Positions 33,171 to 42,574 of a DNA stretch of 64,000 bases are shown here, piece after piece. Both the position numbers and the translations under genes were made by a program. The stretch lies in NCBI GenBank assembly GCA_900542255.1, contig UQMR01000001.1:1-64000 (forward strand). Direction: 5' to 3'. The notes below the pieces were generated by a model. It was not told the origin of the DNA, searched no databases, and saw only the letters and a list, made by a program, of their open reading frames with translations. Source of the DNA: an uncultured Porphyromonadaceae bacterium. Its GTDB lineage: Bacteria > Bacteroidota > Bacteroidia > Bacteroidales > Barnesiellaceae_A. The number at the start of each line of letters is the position of its first letter. The first letter of the stretch is position 1.

Positions 33171-33638
33171 ATGATTGACAAACAAACCATCTATTCGATT
33201 GTCGAGCAAGGGCTGCAAGGCAGCGATTGTTTCCTTGTCGATATAAGTGTCACGCCGGCCAATATCATATCGGTGGAGATAGACAATAATACGGGTGTCG
33301 ATATAGAACGCTGCGAAAAGCTGCATCGTTTTATCGAAGCGCATCTCGACCGCGAGGTAGAAGACTATGAGCTCGAAGTGGGTTCGGCGGGTCTTACCTC
33401 CCCCTTTAAGGTGGTGGCCCAATACCGCAAAAACTTGGGTAACGAGGTAGAGACGCTTACCAAAGACGGGCGCAAGCTCGCCGGAGTGCTCGACCGGTGC
33501 GACGACGAGGGCTTTGTTTTGTCGGTGGTAAAGAAGGTAAAACCCGAGGGTGCAAAGCGCAAGATAGAGGTAACCGAAGAGGTGCCCCTCAGATACGATG
33601 AAGTAAAATACACAAAATATCTAATCAGATTTAAGTAG
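33171..33638 (+). CDS. rimP: Ribosome maturation factor RimP
   Basis: Needed for 30S subunit maturation. The protein is 155 aa. The alpha/beta N-domain has GSDCFLVDISVTPANIISVE, IDNNTGVDIERCEKLHRFIE and the EVEDYELEVGSAGLTSPF signature. The C-terminal SH3-like domain has LTKDGRKLAGVLDRCDDEGF and EVPLRYDEVKYTKYLIRF. Upstream in-frame Met codons fall inside the leader hairpin and lack conservation, so MIDKQTI at 33171 is the start. nusA follows after 4 nt and infB after a further 53 nt; the order rimP-nusA-infB is widely conserved. Confidence 0.95.
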   Translation: MIDKQTIYSIVEQGLQGSDCFLVDISVTPANIISVEIDNNTGVDIERCEKLHRFIEAHLDREVEDYELEVGSAGLTSPFKVVAQYRKNLGNEVETLTKDGRKLAGVLDRCDDEGFVLSVVKKVKPEGAKRKIEVTEEVPLRYDEVKYTKYLIRFK

Positions 33639-33642
33639 ACGT

Positions 33643-35082
33643 ATGGCAAAAAAAGCAGAAACCATCAGTATGGTAGATACCTTTTCAGAGTTCAAGGAGC
33701 TGAAAAATATCGAGGTTACTACCATGATTAGCGTTTTGGAAGAGTCGTTCCGCAATGTCCTTGCCAAGATGTTCGGTACCGACGAGAATTTCGACGTTAT
33801 TGTCAACCCCGCCAAAGGCGACTTTGAAATATGGCGTAACCGTACCATTGTCGAGGACGACAATGTGACCAATCCCAATATGCAGATTTCGCTCTCGGAA
33901 GCCCGGAAGATAGACCCCGATTTTGAGGTCGGTGAAGAGGTGACCGATGAGGTGATTTTTGCCGATTTCGGTCGACGCGCCATTCTGAACCTGCGCCAGA
34001 CATTGGCTTCCAAAATCCTGGATTTGCAGAAAGATGCCATATACAATAAATATAAAGACCGCATCGGCGAGTTGGTAAGTGCCGAGGTTTATCAGATTTG
34101 GAAAAAAGAGATGCTCCTCGTCGATGACGAGAACAACGAGCTGATACTCCCCAAAGAGGAGCAGATACCCTCTGACTTCTATCGCAAGGGCGAGACCGTA
34201 AGAGCCGTCGTACTCGATGTGGAGAATAAAAACAACAATCCCAAAATCATCGTATCGCGTGTATCGAACGACTTCCTGCGCCGGCTCTTCGAGCTCGAAG
34301 TTCCCGAGATACACGATGGCCTTATTCTCATCAGGGCTATTGCCCGCATCCCCGGCGAGCGTGCCAAGATAGCCGTAGAGTCGTACGACGACCGCATCGA
34401 CCCCGTAGGTGCATGCGTAGGCGTGAAAGGCTCTCGTATTCATGGTATAGTACGCGAGTTGCGCAATGAGAATATCGATGTTATCAACTACACGTCCAAT
34501 CCCACGCTCTTCATCCAACGGGCATTGAGCCCCGCCAAGATAGCCTCTATCGAGGTCGATGAAGAGAACAAGAAGGCATCGGTATATTTGAGCGACTCCA
34601 AGGAGGTGTCGCTGGCCATAGGCAAGGGGGGTCTTAATATCCGCCTCGCAATGAAACTTACCGGTTACGAAATCGAGGTATGCCGCCTCAAACAAGAGGG
34701 AGAGGAGCAAATAGGTATTACACTCGATAAATATGATGGTGAGATAGATGCTGTTGCCATCAACGCCTTCATGGCAGCTGGCTATACGACCGACCAGAGC
34801 GTGCGCCGTACCTCTGTTGACGAGCTTGTCGAGAAGACGGGTCTCCCGCGCGATACGGTGGTACAAGTACAGGCATTCCTCAATGCCGAGGAGGATGTCT
34901 TCCTCGATGAGTTTGCCAACGAAATAGATCAATGGGTCATAGACTCGCTGAAAAAGATGGGATGCAATACCGCAAAGCAAGTGCTTGCGCACTCTCGCGA
35001 GGAGCTTATCGACAAGGCCGACTTGGAAGAGAGTACCGTAGACGATGTTGTAGCCATCCTCAAAGCGGAGTTTGAAGAGTGA
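33643..35082 (+). CDS. nusA: Transcription termination/antitermination factor NusA
   Basis: Binds RNA polymerase, controls pausing, intrinsic termination and antitermination. The protein is 479 aa by the first ATG; MVDTFSEFKELK nine codons on is an alternative start. The N-terminal domain (VDTFSEFKELKNIEVTTMIS to about 125) is followed by the S1 domain (around 130-200, KGETVRAVVLDVENKNNNPK). Two KH domains follow, with RIPGERAKIAVESYDDRIDP, VGACVGVKGSRIHGIVREL, DVINYTSNPTLFIQRALSP and EVSLAIGKGGLNIRLAMKLT. A helical C-terminal extension with two helix-hairpin-like repeats ends at FEE. NusA is a candidate regulator of its own operon through the leader hairpin (inference). Confidence 0.96.
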   Translation: MAKKAETISMVDTFSEFKELKNIEVTTMISVLEESFRNVLAKMFGTDENFDVIVNPAKGDFEIWRNRTIVEDDNVTNPNMQISLSEARKIDPDFEVGEEVTDEVIFADFGRRAILNLRQTLASKILDLQKDAIYNKYKDRIGELVSAEVYQIWKKEMLLVDDENNELILPKEEQIPSDFYRKGETVRAVVLDVENKNNNPKIIVSRVSNDFLRRLFELEVPEIHDGLILIRAIARIPGERAKIAVESYDDRIDPVGACVGVKGSRIHGIVRELRNENIDVINYTSNPTLFIQRALSPAKIASIEVDEENKKASVYLSDSKEVSLAIGKGGLNIRLAMKLTGYEIEVCRLKQEGEEQIGITLDKYDGEIDAVAINAFMAAGYTTDQSVRRTSVDELVEKTGLPRDTVVQVQAFLNAEEDVFLDEFANEIDQWVIDSLKKMGCNTAKQVLAHSREELIDKADLEESTVDDVVAILKAEFEE

Positions 35083-35135
35083 CCTCTTTTTTGCGGCGAG
35101 AAGTTCAGGTGTTTTATTAATCAGTAAATGTAAGT

Positions 35136-37943
35136 ATGTCAGTAAGGTTAAATAAAGTAGCGCGTGATTTGAATGTAGGAGTTCAGACGATAGTCGAGTT
35201 CCTCCAAAAGAAAGGTTTTGAAATTAATGTCGATCCTAATACCAAAATCAGCGATGAGCAGCACGAGTTGCTTGTCAAGGAATTCAGTACCGATAAGAAA
35301 CTGAAAAAAGAATCGGATAATATCGGTCACGACCGTCAGAAACGTCCCTCATCCACGCCCAAACCCGTGGAGCATGTAGACTTGCACACCCGCGAGTATG
35401 TCAAGCCGCAAGTGATAGGGCATATCGACCTCGATGCCCCGCAGACTCACGGTGTTGCACCTGCGCCCGAAAAAGAAAAAAAAGAACCTCAACCTGACAC
35501 ATCTCCCAAAGAGCCTGTTGCAGCACCGGTACAGGCACCTGCTGTACCAGAAGAGCCGGCCGTGGCAAAGCAACCCGAACCTGAGCCTGAACCCAAGCCC
35601 GAGCCCGTCATGCCGAAACCTGTCGACACGCCTCCCGCCGAGCCCGAATCGGCTCCGGCTCCTGCCAAACCCGAGGTTTTCAAGCTCGGCTCGGTACCCG
35701 TAGCTCCCAAACCCCAGGTGTTGGGCAAAATAGACCTCGACAGCCTCAACCAGCAGACGCGTCCCAAGAAAAAATCGAAAGAGGACCGCAAGAAAGAGCA
35801 TGAGGCCAAACAACGCGCGGCAGGTGTAGCCGGGGCTGTGGCCGGAAGCAACAACAACAGCGGCGAGCGTAAGAAGAGAAAACGCATCAATAAGGACCGC
35901 ATCGATATAGAGAAAACGGCACTCACCATAGGAGCCAACCCCGAGCGCAAGAACAACGGAGGCAATAACGGCGGTAATAACAACAAGAAAAACAATGCCA
36001 AGCAAGCCGTTAAGCAACCCAAGCGTCCGGTTAAGACAGAGGTCAACGAAGAAGACGTACAGAAGCAAATAAAAGAGACGCTGGCACGTCTCACGCAGAA
36101 AGGACAGAAAAAGTCGGCAAAATGGCGCCGTGAGAAACGCGAGGCATTCTCTACGCGTGAGCAAGAGCGCGAGGAGCAAGAGCGCGCCGAGAGCAAGATA
36201 CTCAAACTCACGGAGTTCGTTACGGCCAACGACCTCGCCTCGATGATGGATGTGCCCGTCAATAAAGTAATAGGCACCTGCATGAGCCTGGGCCTGATGG
36301 TATCAATCAACCAGCGACTCGATGCGGAGACAATCAATATCGTTGCCGAGGAGTTCGGTTTCCAGACAGAGTATGTCAGCGCCGATGTGGCAGATGCCAT
36401 TGCCGTCGAGGAAGATGCTCCCGAAGAGCTTACGCAGCGCCCGCCCATTGTCACTGTCATGGGACACGTCGACCACGGTAAAACCTCGTTGCTCGACTAC
36501 ATCCGCAACTCCAATGTCATTGCCGGAGAGGCCGGCGGTATTACGCAGCACATAGGTGCCTATAATGTAAAACTCGAAGACGGACGCCACATCACCTTCC
36601 TCGATACTCCCGGTCACGAGGCATTTACGGCCATGCGTGCCCGTGGTGCCAAGGTTACAGATATCGCCATCATTATCGTTGCAGCCGACGACAATGTCAT
36701 GCCGCAGACGGTAGAGGCCATCAATCACGCCTCGGCAGCCGGAGTTCCTATTGTATTTGCCATCAACAAGATAGATAAACCCAATGCCAACCCCGAGAAG
36801 ATAAAAGAGGAGTTGGCCAACATGAACTATCTCGTAGAGGAGTGGGGCGGAAAATATCAGTCGCAGGATATCTCTGCCAAGAAGGGTATAGGCGTGGACG
36901 AGTTGCTCGAAAAAGTCCTTCTCGAAGCCGAGTTGCTCGACCTGAAAGCCAATCCCAATCGCCGTGCCGTAGGTTCGATTATAGAATCGACACTCGACAA
37001 GGGCCGCGGTTATGTGGCTACGGTGCTGGTAGAAAACGGTACGCTGCACATAGGAGATATCGTGCTTGCAGGTACGCATCACGGACGTATAAAGGCAATG
37101 TTCAATGAGCGTAACCAGCGTATCAAAGAGGCAGGTCCGTCGGAGCCGGCACTTATCTTGGGTCTCGACGGAGCCCCGCAGGCCGGCGACAAATTCAATG
37201 TACTCGATACGGAACAGGAGGCTCGCGAAATCGCCAACAAACGCGAGCAGTTGCAGCGCGAGCAGGGATTGCGTACCCATAAGTTGCTTACGCTCGACGA
37301 TATAGGCCGTCGCATCGCCATAGGCGGATTCCAGGAGCTCAATATCGTTGTGAAGGGCGACGTCGATGGCTCGGTAGAGGCGTTGAGCGACTCGCTTATC
37401 AAACTCTCGACCGACCAGATACAAGTCAATATCCTGCATAAGGCAGTAGGTCAAATCTCGGAGTCGGATGTCACCCTTGCAGCAGCCTCCAATGCTATCA
37501 TAGTAGGTTTCCAGGTACGTCCGTCGGTAGCAGCCCGCCGTTTGGCAGAGAAAGAGGGAGTAGATATTCGCATGTACTCTATCATATACGATGCCATAGA
37601 GGAGGTGAAAGCCGCCATGGAGGGTATGCTTTCGCCCGAAATACGCGAAGAGGTCATTGGTACGGCCGAGGTGCGCGAGACATACCATATCTCTAAGGTC
37701 GGTACCGTTGCCGGTTGCGCCGTCAAGGAAGGAAAGATACGTCGTACGGCCAAGGTGCGTCTCATACGCGACGGTATCGTTATCTACACGGGCGAACTCG
37801 GTTCTTTGAAGCGTTTCAAAGACGATGTAAAAGAGGTGCTCACCGGGTACGAATGCGGTCTCAATATTGGCAACTATAACGATATCAAGATAGGCGACCT
37901 CATAGAGGCTTATGAGATTGTAGAGGTAAAGAAAGCACTCTGA
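35136..37943 (+). CDS. infB: Translation initiation factor IF-2
   Basis: GTPase that places initiator tRNA on the 30S subunit and promotes subunit joining. The protein is 935 aa. The N-terminal IF2_N module is [21 protein letters not shown] long low-complexity linker follows, Pro- and Glu-rich ([16 protein letters not shown]), then Lys- and Asn-rich ([15 protein letters not shown]). A second IF2_N-like segment is at about 360-410 ([20 protein letters not shown]). The G domain has [11 protein letters not shown] (about 442-452), [15 protein letters not shown] (about 489) and [13 protein letters not shown] (about 543). Domains II-IV end at [12 protein letters not shown]. It is the last gene of the rimP operon; a strong hairpin follows at 37965. 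Confidence 0.97.
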   Translation: MSVRLNKVARDLNVGVQTIVEFLQKKGFEINVDPNTKISDEQHELLVKEFSTDKKLKKESDNIGHDRQKRPSSTPKPVEHVDLHTREYVKPQVIGHIDLDAPQTHGVAPAPEKEKKEPQPDTSPKEPVAAPVQAPAVPEEPAVAKQPEPEPEPKPEPVMPKPVDTPPAEPESAPAPAKPEVFKLGSVPVAPKPQVLGKIDLDSLNQQTRPKKKSKEDRKKEHEAKQRAAGVAGAVAGSNNNSGERKKRKRINKDRIDIEKTALTIGANPERKNNGGNNGGNNNKKNNAKQAVKQPKRPVKTEVNEEDVQKQIKETLARLTQKGQKKSAKWRREKREAFSTREQEREEQERAESKILKLTEFVTANDLASMMDVPVNKVIGTCMSLGLMVSINQRLDAETINIVAEEFGFQTEYVSADVADAIAVEEDAPEELTQRPPIVTVMGHVDHGKTSLLDYIRNSNVIAGEAGGITQHIGAYNVKLEDGRHITFLDTPGHEAFTAMRARGAKVTDIAIIIVAADDNVMPQTVEAINHASAAGVPIVFAINKIDKPNANPEKIKEELANMNYLVEEWGGKYQSQDISAKKGIGVDELLEKVLLEAELLDLKANPNRRAVGSIIESTLDKGRGYVATVLVENGTLHIGDIVLAGTHHGRIKAMFNERNQRIKEAGPSEPALILGLDGAPQAGDKFNVLDTEQEAREIANKREQLQREQGLRTHKLLTLDDIGRRIAIGGFQELNIVVKGDVDGSVEALSDSLIKLSTDQIQVNILHKAVGQISESDVTLAAASNAIIVGFQVRPSVAARRLAEKEGVDIRMYSIIYDAIEEVKAAMEGMLSPEIREEVIGTAEVRETYHISKVGTVAGCAVKEGKIRRTAKVRLIRDGIVIYTGELGSLKRFKDDVKEVLTGYECGLNIGNYNDIKIGDLIEAYEIVEVKKAL

Positions 37944-37964
37944 TTCCTGTCATGGTGAAATAAT

Positions 37965-38002
37965 AACCGAGGGGCTGTGTCATCCGGCACAGCCCCTCGG
38001 TT
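37965..38002 (+). terminator. Hairpin terminator of rimP-nusA-infB
   Basis: A 15-bp stem (AACCGAGGGGCTGTG with its complement) around an 8-nt loop, 22 nt past the infB stop. The T run is minimal, but the stem is strong. Confidence 0.75.
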
Positions 38003-38205
38003 GCTATATGGCACCGAGAGGCACAGTTATCCTCCGGTATGAGATATTTCCGCGCAGGCAGGCGGCCGATGACGAACGGGAGGCGTATCGGGGTTACACG
38101 CCGTAGCCTCGGTGCGGGCGGCCTATATTCAGGTGGATATGGGCTGCCCGATAAAAAGAGGAGGGCGGTTGCGTACCCGTGCGCGGGAAACACGCCTGCC
38201 GGGTA
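38003..38205. other. G+C-rich non-coding spacer between convergent infB and the CPA2 antiporter
   Basis: No conserved protein is seen. It contains an 8-bp inverted repeat (GCACCGAG at 38011-38018 with CTCGGTGC at 38108-38115) and further short complementary blocks. It may encode a structured RNA or be remnant sequence. Confidence 0.35.
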
Positions 38206-40362
38206 TCAAATATCTATTCTCTTTTTACGGTTGCGATGGGTGAATCGTTTCTTCCAGGTGATGAGCTTGTCTATGCCGTCGCGCAATCCCAATAGTCCGT
38301 GAGAACTTGTTTCGATAACTTGTGAGAGGGGGTCGGCAAAAGTGGGAGCCAGGGAGACTTCGCCAAATTGTTCGGGAAATATGACGATGAGGTTGTTGTT
38401 GGCAAAATATTGGGTGAGAAATGCCGGGAGCTTCTCGTGTTCCGCATCGAAGGAGACCGAGGCACGGCGTGCCGTCACGACAACAAACAGGTCGTCGTCG
38501 AGAATCTCATTGGCAAGCAGCAGAATGTCGTTCCACGACTCTATGATGTGATGTTCATGACGGATGTTATATCGTTGCCGGGCGATGCAGGCACGTATAT
38601 AGGGTATGGTCGTCTCATAAGCATAGAAGATGATGCGGCAGCTTATTTGTTGCGACATGTGGGCGAGACGGTCTATCCACCGCGAGAATCCCGTTTCGTA
38701 TTCTGCTTTGGGAGGTACGACAACGACGATGCGCGTAGCGGTGGCGAGGGGATTGATGCACTTTATAATCCATACCATTTTGTGGGTCCCTTTGAGAATG
38801 GCTCCGATTTTAGAACCGAAAAAGGTATCCACTATATTGGTCTTGCGGTGCAAGCCTATGACCACCTCGCTGATATTCTTCTCTTTGATGGTGTGAATGA
38901 TGCCGCTGGCGATGTTGAGGTCGTATCGGGAGATGGGTATGAGTTGCGTATCGGCAGCCGAGGCTGTTTTGGCAGCCAGTTCGAGTACGCGCCGCGCTGC
39001 GCTTTGTGGCTTGTTATTGTTGTCGTCGTTGACATATAGAGCGTACAGCGGAGCGGTGCTCTTGGGCTTCTTCATCAACAGTGCAATATTGACAAGGCTC
39101 TCTATGGTAGCCGGGTTGGCGATAGGAATGAGAATGCGCTCCTCCGATGGAGCCTGCCCTATATCGGTCTTGTCGTCTTGTTGCAGCTGCACGATGGTGT
39201 TGCTTGCAGCCCTCTCTGTGGTAATGGAGCTTACAGTGCAGGTGACGAGTATCATGATAATGGTGCCGTTGAGAATTGCATCGTCAAACATGCCGTATTG
39301 GCGGCCGATGATGACGGCGGCCAGCGATACGGCAGCCTTGGCCGATGTGATGCCGAAGAGCAGACGGCGGTCTGATGCCGTATATCGGAATCTCCGTTGT
39401 GTAATCCAAGCTGCAAGCCATTTGGTGCCAAGGGCAATGACGCACATGAAGAGAGCCACCCACAGCGTTTGCGGAGTCTTGGCTACGGAATCGAGATTGA
39501 TAAGCATGCCTACCCCGATGAGGAAATAGGGAATGAAAAGCGCATTACCCACAAATTCGAGGCGGTTCATCAAAGGCGACACGGCGGGGATGTATCGGTT
39601 GAGTACGATACCTGCAAAGAAGGCGCCTATGATGGCTTGCAGCCCTATACATTCGGCAACGAACGACGAAAAGAATACCAGTGCAAGGATAAAGATAAAT
39701 TGCGATACGTTGTCGTTGTATGTTTTGAAGAACCAGCGGCTCAACCGGGGGTAGACGTAGAGGATGAAAAGAATGTAGGCTCCTACGTATCCTATAAGTC
39801 TCAGCCAGTAGGCTGCCGACATATCGCCGGAGTGTATTCCCGTAATGATGGAAAATACCACGAGTGCGCCTATGATGGCAAAGATAGTCCCTGCAACAGC
39901 AACCGTGACAGGAGCATAGCGGCTCAACCCGTAGCGGCTCACAATGGGGTAGGATATGAGCGTGTGTGAGGCAAACATACTCGACAGCAGCAGCGAGGTT
40001 GCCCAGTCGAGCTGCAACAGGTAGTGGCTGGCCACGGTGCCTATAATCATGGGCAGCCCGAAAGTGTATAGCCCGAATACGAGTCCCGGCTTGCGATTGC
40101 GCCGCAGGCTGAATATATCCATTTCGAGTCCGGCCAGAAACATGAGGTACAGGATGCCGACATTGCCGAAAATCTCGAAACTGCTGTCACGTGCCAGCAG
40201 GTTGAAGCCGTGAGGCCCTACTATGATGCCGGCAATGATGAGCCCTATGATATGGGGTATGCGGAAACGGTTGAGCAGAATGGGCGCCAACAGGATGATA
40301 GCCAAAACGATAAAGAAGATAAGTACCGGATTGGATATGGGAAGTGTCAGCGCAGGAATCAT
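38206..40362 (-). CDS. CPA2 family cation:proton antiporter with UspA-like C-terminal half
   Basis: Predicted inner-membrane Na+ or K+/proton exchanger, 718 aa. Residues 1-400 form the exchanger domain of about twelve helices: VLIFFIVLAIILLAPILLNR, FRIPHIIGLIIAGIIVGPHG, VGILYLMFLAGLEMDIF, LLSSMFASHTLISYPIVSRY and GLQAIIGAFFAGIVLNRYIP. Residues from about 430 on form two universal-stress-protein-like domains (EERILIPIANPATIESLVNI, ISEVVIGLHRKTNIVDTFFG), ending in a basic tail (RNRKKRIDI). The frame is open upstream to 40509, but promoter boxes at 40447-40478 lie inside that stretch, so MIPALTLP at 40362 is the start. The ion is not determinable. Confidence 0.87.
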   Translation of the reverse strand: MIPALTLPISNPVLIFFIVLAIILLAPILLNRFRIPHIIGLIIAGIIVGPHGFNLLARDSSFEIFGNVGILYLMFLAGLEMDIFSLRRNRKPGLVFGLYTFGLPMIIGTVASHYLLQLDWATSLLLSSMFASHTLISYPIVSRYGLSRYAPVTVAVAGTIFAIIGALVVFSIITGIHSGDMSAAYWLRLIGYVGAYILFILYVYPRLSRWFFKTYNDNVSQFIFILALVFFSSFVAECIGLQAIIGAFFAGIVLNRYIPAVSPLMNRLEFVGNALFIPYFLIGVGMLINLDSVAKTPQTLWVALFMCVIALGTKWLAAWITQRRFRYTASDRRLLFGITSAKAAVSLAAVIIGRQYGMFDDAILNGTIIMILVTCTVSSITTERAASNTIVQLQQDDKTDIGQAPSEERILIPIANPATIESLVNIALLMKKPKSTAPLYALYVNDDNNNKPQSAARRVLELAAKTASAADTQLIPISRYDLNIASGIIHTIKEKNISEVVIGLHRKTNIVDTFFGSKIGAILKGTHKMVWIIKCINPLATATRIVVVVPPKAEYETGFSRWIDRLAHMSQQISCRIIFYAYETTIPYIRACIARQRYNIRHEHHIIESWNDILLLANEILDDDLFVVVTARRASVSFDAEHEKLPAFLTQYFANNNLIVIFPEQFGEVSLAPTFADPLSQVIETSSHGLLGLRDGIDKLITWKKRFTHRNRKKRIDI

Positions 40363-40446
40363 AGAGATTAAGTGTATGGTTGTATGTTGCACAAGCAAGC
40401 GGGAACGTATCGTTGTGAGAGTTTCCTGATATTGCTTGCCGTTGGG

Positions 40447-40478
40447 CAAAGATAGTGCAAATGAGGGCAAAAAACAAA
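40447..40478 (-). promoter_or_regulatory. Promoter of the CPA2 antiporter, within a 34-nt inverted repeat
   Basis: The minus strand has TTTG, 20 nt, TATCTTTG. Bases 40453-40486 are a perfect inverted copy of 41151-41184, which holds the purT promoter. Confidence 0.75.
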
Positions 40479-40587
40479 GTTTGCTTTGGTTTTTTGCCGA
40501 GTAGGACATGGCAGGGAAACGGGGAGCCCCTCTCTGGCAACGGGCCGGTTCCGTGTAGGGACAATCTTCTTTATCGGCAGAAAGATG

Positions 40588-40986
40588 CTATTTGTCGTTT
40601 CGGTGACGGTTCTGCTTATATCGCGCTAATTCGTCGCGCACGGAATTCACGACATACAACAGTATGCCGACATCATCGACCAACCCGCCGGGCAGAATAT
40701 CGGGTATAAAGTCGATAGGCGATACCAGGTAAATCAGGGCAGCTACTACCCATAGGAGGCTTCGGCGGTTGTAATCTTTGTATTTCCCTTGTGCTATATC
40801 TGTTACGTAGAACCACAATAGCTGCAAGAGCGAGCCTATCTCATGCAGGCCCTCTTTGCTCATGTAGCTGCGCACACGTTGCGACAGCCTCCCCAATCGG
40901 GCTGGGTGCCTTACATAAAAAAGAGCCATACGCAGCCATCTGCCGCGACGGAAGTACTCCAATAATTTGTTGCCTGCCTGTGCCAT
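40588..40986 (-). CDS. YkvA family (DUF1232) membrane protein
   Basis: Small protein of unknown function, 132 aa. The DUF1232 core is in the C-terminal half: LLWVVAALIYLVSPIDFIPD followed by ILPGGLVDDVGILLYVVNSV, with the conserved Asp residues of the family. Two membrane-associating helices are likely. The N-terminal half is basic (YFRRGRWLRMALFYVRHPAR). It lies between the arms of a 34-nt inverted repeat and has its own promoter with the CCCTCATTT motif. Confidence 0.88.
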   Translation of the reverse strand: MAQAGNKLLEYFRRGRWLRMALFYVRHPARLGRLSQRVRSYMSKEGLHEIGSLLQLLWFYVTDIAQGKYKDYNRRSLLWVVAALIYLVSPIDFIPDILPGGLVDDVGILLYVVNSVRDELARYKQNRHRNDK

Positions 40987-41002
40987 TGTTCTCTTGTCAC
41001 TA

Positions 41003-41010
41003 CAAAGATA
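41003..41010 (-). promoter_or_regulatory. Promoter -7 element of ykvA with upstream CCCTCATTT motif
   Basis: TATCTTTG on the minus strand, 17 nt before the ATG, preceded by TTTTACCCTCATTTACGT. The motif and spacing match the rpiB, purT and CPA2 promoters. Confidence 0.62.
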
Positions 41011-41158
41011 ACGTAAATGAGGGTAAAAGGGATAAGGCCCCTGTTATAAATTTTTGCAATGGAGGGCGTGCCATAATATCTGCTCAAATGGCACGCCGCC
41101 GGCCGTCGCATGCAAGGCTGTCGGATAAGACCGCCAACGGTAAAAAGCCCAAGCAAAC

Positions 41159-41190
41159 TTTGTTTTTTGCCCTCATTTGCACTACCTTTG
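41159..41190 (+). promoter_or_regulatory. Promoter of purT, within a 34-nt inverted repeat
   Basis: TTTG (41159-41162), 20 nt, TACCTTTG (41183-41190), 56 nt before the purT ATG. The upstream part is the right arm of the inverted repeat. Confidence 0.75.
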
Positions 41191-41245
41191 TAATGCAATA
41201 TCGGGCCGCCAAGCAGCGGCGGACAATAAATAAAAAGAGAGAATT

Positions 41246-42436
41246 ATGGTAGAGATAGGGACTGTATTTACGCAGGTGGGTAAAAAAGCCCTCTTGTGCG
41301 GTAGCGGCGAGCTGGGAAAAGAGGTCGCCATAGAGTTGCAACGATATGGTATAGAGGTTGTTGCTCTTGATAAATATGCCAATGCACCGGCCATGCAGGT
41401 AGCACATCGCAGCCATGTGCTGCCAATGCTCGACGGCAAAAAGTTGCGTGAGGTGATAGAGGCGGAGCGTCCCGATTATATCATTCCCGAGATAGAGGCT
41501 ATTGCAACCGCCACGTTGGTTGAGCTCGAACAAGAGGGGTACCATGTAGTGCCTAAGGCACGTGCCGCCTACCTTACGATGAATCGTGAGGGTATTCGCA
41601 GGCTGGCCGCCGAGGAGTTGGGGTTGCCCACCTCGCCATATCGGTTTGCTTCGACGCGCGAAGAGTTTGAGCAGGCCATTGCCGAGATAGGTATGCCTTG
41701 CGTGGTGAAGCCCATTATGAGCTCCTCGGGTCATGGACAGAGTGTTGTGCGCACGGCGCAAGATATAGATAACGCCTGGCACTGCGCCCAAGAGGGTGGC
41801 CGGGCCGGAGCCGGTCGTGTCATTGTAGAAGGTTTTGTCCGCTTCGATTATGAGATTACACTGCTCACGGTGCGGCACTCGGCCGGAACAACATTTCTGA
41901 ATCCGATAGGGCATATTCAGGTCGATGGCGACTACCGCGAGTCGTGGCAGCCGCAGGCGATGAGCCCCGCCGCTCTTGCAGCGGCGCAAGATATGGCACG
42001 CAAAGTGACCGATGCACTGGGCGGCTATGGCATCTTCGGGGTAGAGATGTTTGTGTGCGGCGACAGCGTGCTGTTTAGCGAAGTTTCGCCCCGACCCCAC
42101 GATACGGGTATGGTGACGATGATTTCGCAAGACCTCAGCGAGTTTGCACTTCATGCCCGTGCTTTGATAGGATTGCCTATCCCGTCGGTACGCTTCTTCG
42201 GCCCGTCGGCATCACGAGCCATCGTCGTGGAGGGTGATACCGACAAGGTCGTGTTTGGCAATTTCGAGAAGGTGTTGGAAGAAGAGGGGGTACAGATACG
42301 TATCTTCGGTAAACCCGAGGTGGTGGGACACCGTCGTTTGGGCGTCATATTGGCAACTGCCGATACGGTAGAGGAGGCACGAGCCAAGGCCGACCGCGCT
42401 TATAAGAAACTCGCTGTGAAAGTATTGCCGCGATAA
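41246..42436 (+). CDS. purT: Formate-dependent phosphoribosylglycinamide formyltransferase
   Basis: Makes formyl-GAR from GAR, formate and ATP in purine synthesis, bypassing the folate-dependent PurN. The protein is 396 aa, the family length. It is an ATP-grasp enzyme: [114 protein letters not shown] and [19 protein letters not shown], the last holding the metal and product-binding residues. The next gene follows after 138 nt containing two hairpins, so the operon probably ends here. Confidence 0.97.
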   Translation: MVEIGTVFTQVGKKALLCGSGELGKEVAIELQRYGIEVVALDKYANAPAMQVAHRSHVLPMLDGKKLREVIEAERPDYIIPEIEAIATATLVELEQEGYHVVPKARAAYLTMNREGIRRLAAEELGLPTSPYRFASTREEFEQAIAEIGMPCVVKPIMSSSGHGQSVVRTAQDIDNAWHCAQEGGRAGAGRVIVEGFVRFDYEITLLTVRHSAGTTFLNPIGHIQVDGDYRESWQPQAMSPAALAAAQDMARKVTDALGGYGIFGVEMFVCGDSVLFSEVSPRPHDTGMVTMISQDLSEFALHARALIGLPIPSVRFFGPSASRAIVVEGDTDKVVFGNFEKVLEEEGVQIRIFGKPEVVGHRRLGVILATADTVEEARAKADRAYKKLAVKVLPR

Positions 42437-42574
42437 GTGGAATATGAGGCCGTGGCGCAGAGAGAAATGCCCATGGCCTTGTATCGCCGCAGCTTCGTTA
42501 CAGGTGAGGTTGGTCTGATTTCACCTGTAATGTTTGCGAATCTGCATCCCGTGGTGTGCCGGAGGTAAATATAT
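42437..42574 (+). other. purT 3' spacer with two hairpins
   Basis: The first hairpin pairs AGGCCGTGG with CCATGGCCT. The second is a perfect 10-bp pair, TTACAGGTGA (42498-42507) with TCACCTGTAA (42521-42530), around a 13-nt loop. Neither has a T run. They may end the purT transcript or regulate the exonuclease gene. Confidence 0.45.

Larger units (their letters stand above)
40453..41184. repeat. 34-nt perfect inverted repeat pair flanking ykvA
   Basis: The left arm is 40453-40486 and the right arm 41151-41184. They are identical as reverse complements over 34 bases, and each holds the promoter of the gene outside it: the CPA2 antiporter on the left and purT on the right. The 664 nt between the arms contain ykvA and its promoter. 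Identity extends well beyond the promoter boxes. Confidence 0.85.

Noticed and set aside
36303-37688. 461-codon open frame antisense to infB
   Set aside because: infB has all GTPase motifs; the antisense frame has none and follows from codon bias.
40363-40509. Extended start of the CPA2 antiporter at 40509
   Set aside because: The promoter boxes at 40447-40478 fall inside the extension.
41084-42154. 356-codon antisense frame over purT
   Set aside because: PurT is full length and conserved; this frame has no recognisable content.
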